Below are positions 21,838 to 22,119 of a DNA stretch of 22,119 bases, in pieces. The stretch lies in NCBI GenBank assembly GCA_039936115.1, contig JBDTIZ010000196.1, positions 1 to 22,119 of the forward strand, read 5' to 3'. The notes below the pieces were generated by a model. That model was not told the DNA's origin. It saw nothing but the letters and a program-made list of their open reading frames with translations, and did no database searches. The stretch's first letter is position 1, and each line of letters opens with the position of its first letter. The stretch comes from DATIJJ01 sp039936115 (GTDB lineage Bacteria > Pseudomonadota > Gammaproteobacteria > DSM-16500). Both the position numbers and the translations under genes were made by a program.

Positions 21838-22119
21838 CTATCCAATTTCTTGATACAAATCCCTCCATTCGGGATTTATTTTTTCTATTAAATTTAATTT
21901 CCATTGCCTACACCATTTCTTCAACCTCTTCTCACGTCGTGCCATTTCAATGAGATTAATATGTTCCTCGTAATAGACCAAGTGAATGACGCCATAAGTA
22001 GAGGAAAATCCACTGAATGTTCCGTTTTTATGTTGGGTAATGCGTTGTTGTAAATTAGAGGTTGAGCCTACGTATAATGTTCCGTTGCGCTTGGATGCTA
22101 GGATGTAAACGAAATATCG
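21838..22119 (-). CDS. GIY-YIG nuclease domain protein (UPF0213/YhbQ-like), partial at window end
   Basis: The frame opens at the window edge and gives 93 residues plus the stop TAG. It begins RYFVYILASKRNGTLYVGST, matching the GIY-YIG pattern (VYIL then LYVG), followed by R-TQHKNG and LVYYEEH. The later part has MARREKRLKKW then W--NLIEKINPEW-DL, typical of small stand-alone GIY-YIG proteins of 90-100 residues. Only a few N-terminal residues can be missing. Many bacteria carry several copies of this family; the function is not established, though homologues bind or nick DNA. It is next to a tRNA and a palindromic repeat, which may reflect a mobile past but does not prove it. Confidence 0.88.
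   Translation of the reverse strand, partial: RYFVYILASKRNGTLYVGSTSNLQQRITQHKNGTFSGFSSTYGVIHLVYYEEHINLIEMARREKRLKKWCRQWKLNLIEKINPEWRDLYQEIG

Noticed and set aside
21466..22119. tRNA-anchored genomic island boundary
   Set aside because: No integrase and no duplicated tRNA 3' end are visible in the window; the GIY-YIG gene and repeat alone do not support it.

Overview
The window looks like a chromosome segment of an AT-rich gammaproteobacterium, most plausibly from the Legionellales or relatives. The evidence is inner-core LPS genes of the waaG/waaP type, a YigI-type thioesterase, PriA, GabD close to the E. coli protein, a CCA-encoding tRNA-Leu, and intergenic regions filled with dispersed palindromic repeats. 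The genus assignment is inference; no rRNA or other taxonomic marker is present.

Layout: (1) 1-1900: an end of a palindromic repeat, a PlsC-type acyltransferase (+), then a convergent secreted DUF3298 protein (-) with a good sigma70-like promoter. (2) 1950-5470: an LPS inner-core operon (+) encoding WaaG, WaaP and a 493-residue protein with two kinase-like domains, preceded by a repeat-rich leader. (3) 5490-7165: a 103-bp MITE-like perfect palindrome, gabD (+) and a hairpin between convergent genes. (4) 7193-10923: a translationally coupled pair (-), a YdiJ-type D-2-hydroxyglutarate dehydrogenase followed by a DUF1338/HglS-type 2-oxoadipate dioxygenase/decarboxylase. (5) 11079-12947: an unusually long cytochrome P450 (+) with its own promoter. 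(6) 12960-13262: a second, inverted MITE copy, a long inverted repeat and a small tandem array. (7) 13271-15894: an operon (-) of a saccharopine-dehydrogenase/lysine-6-dehydrogenase family enzyme and an ALDH7-type alpha-aminoadipate semialdehyde dehydrogenase. (8) 15953-16220: a nested palindromic repeat. (9) 16278-17490: yigI and an unrecognised gene (-). (10) 17589-21382: priA (+), lacking the winged-helix segment, then a calcineurin-like phosphoesterase with a long C-terminal extension (+). (11) 21417-22119: tRNA-Leu(CAA) with a clear promoter, another palindromic repeat, and a GIY-YIG protein running off the window.

The main functional theme is lysine breakdown. The saccharopine/lysine dehydrogenase and AmaB-like ALDH would convert lysine or saccharopine to 2-aminoadipate. 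HglS and YdiJ would convert 2-oxoadipate through D-2-hydroxyglutarate to 2-oxoglutarate. Only a transaminase for aminoadipate to oxoadipate is missing here. GabD next door could serve a parallel glutarate- or succinate-semialdehyde route. The two halves of this pathway are separated by the P450 gene and a repeat cluster. The second theme is repeat content: at least three palindromic families occupy nearly every long intergenic gap.
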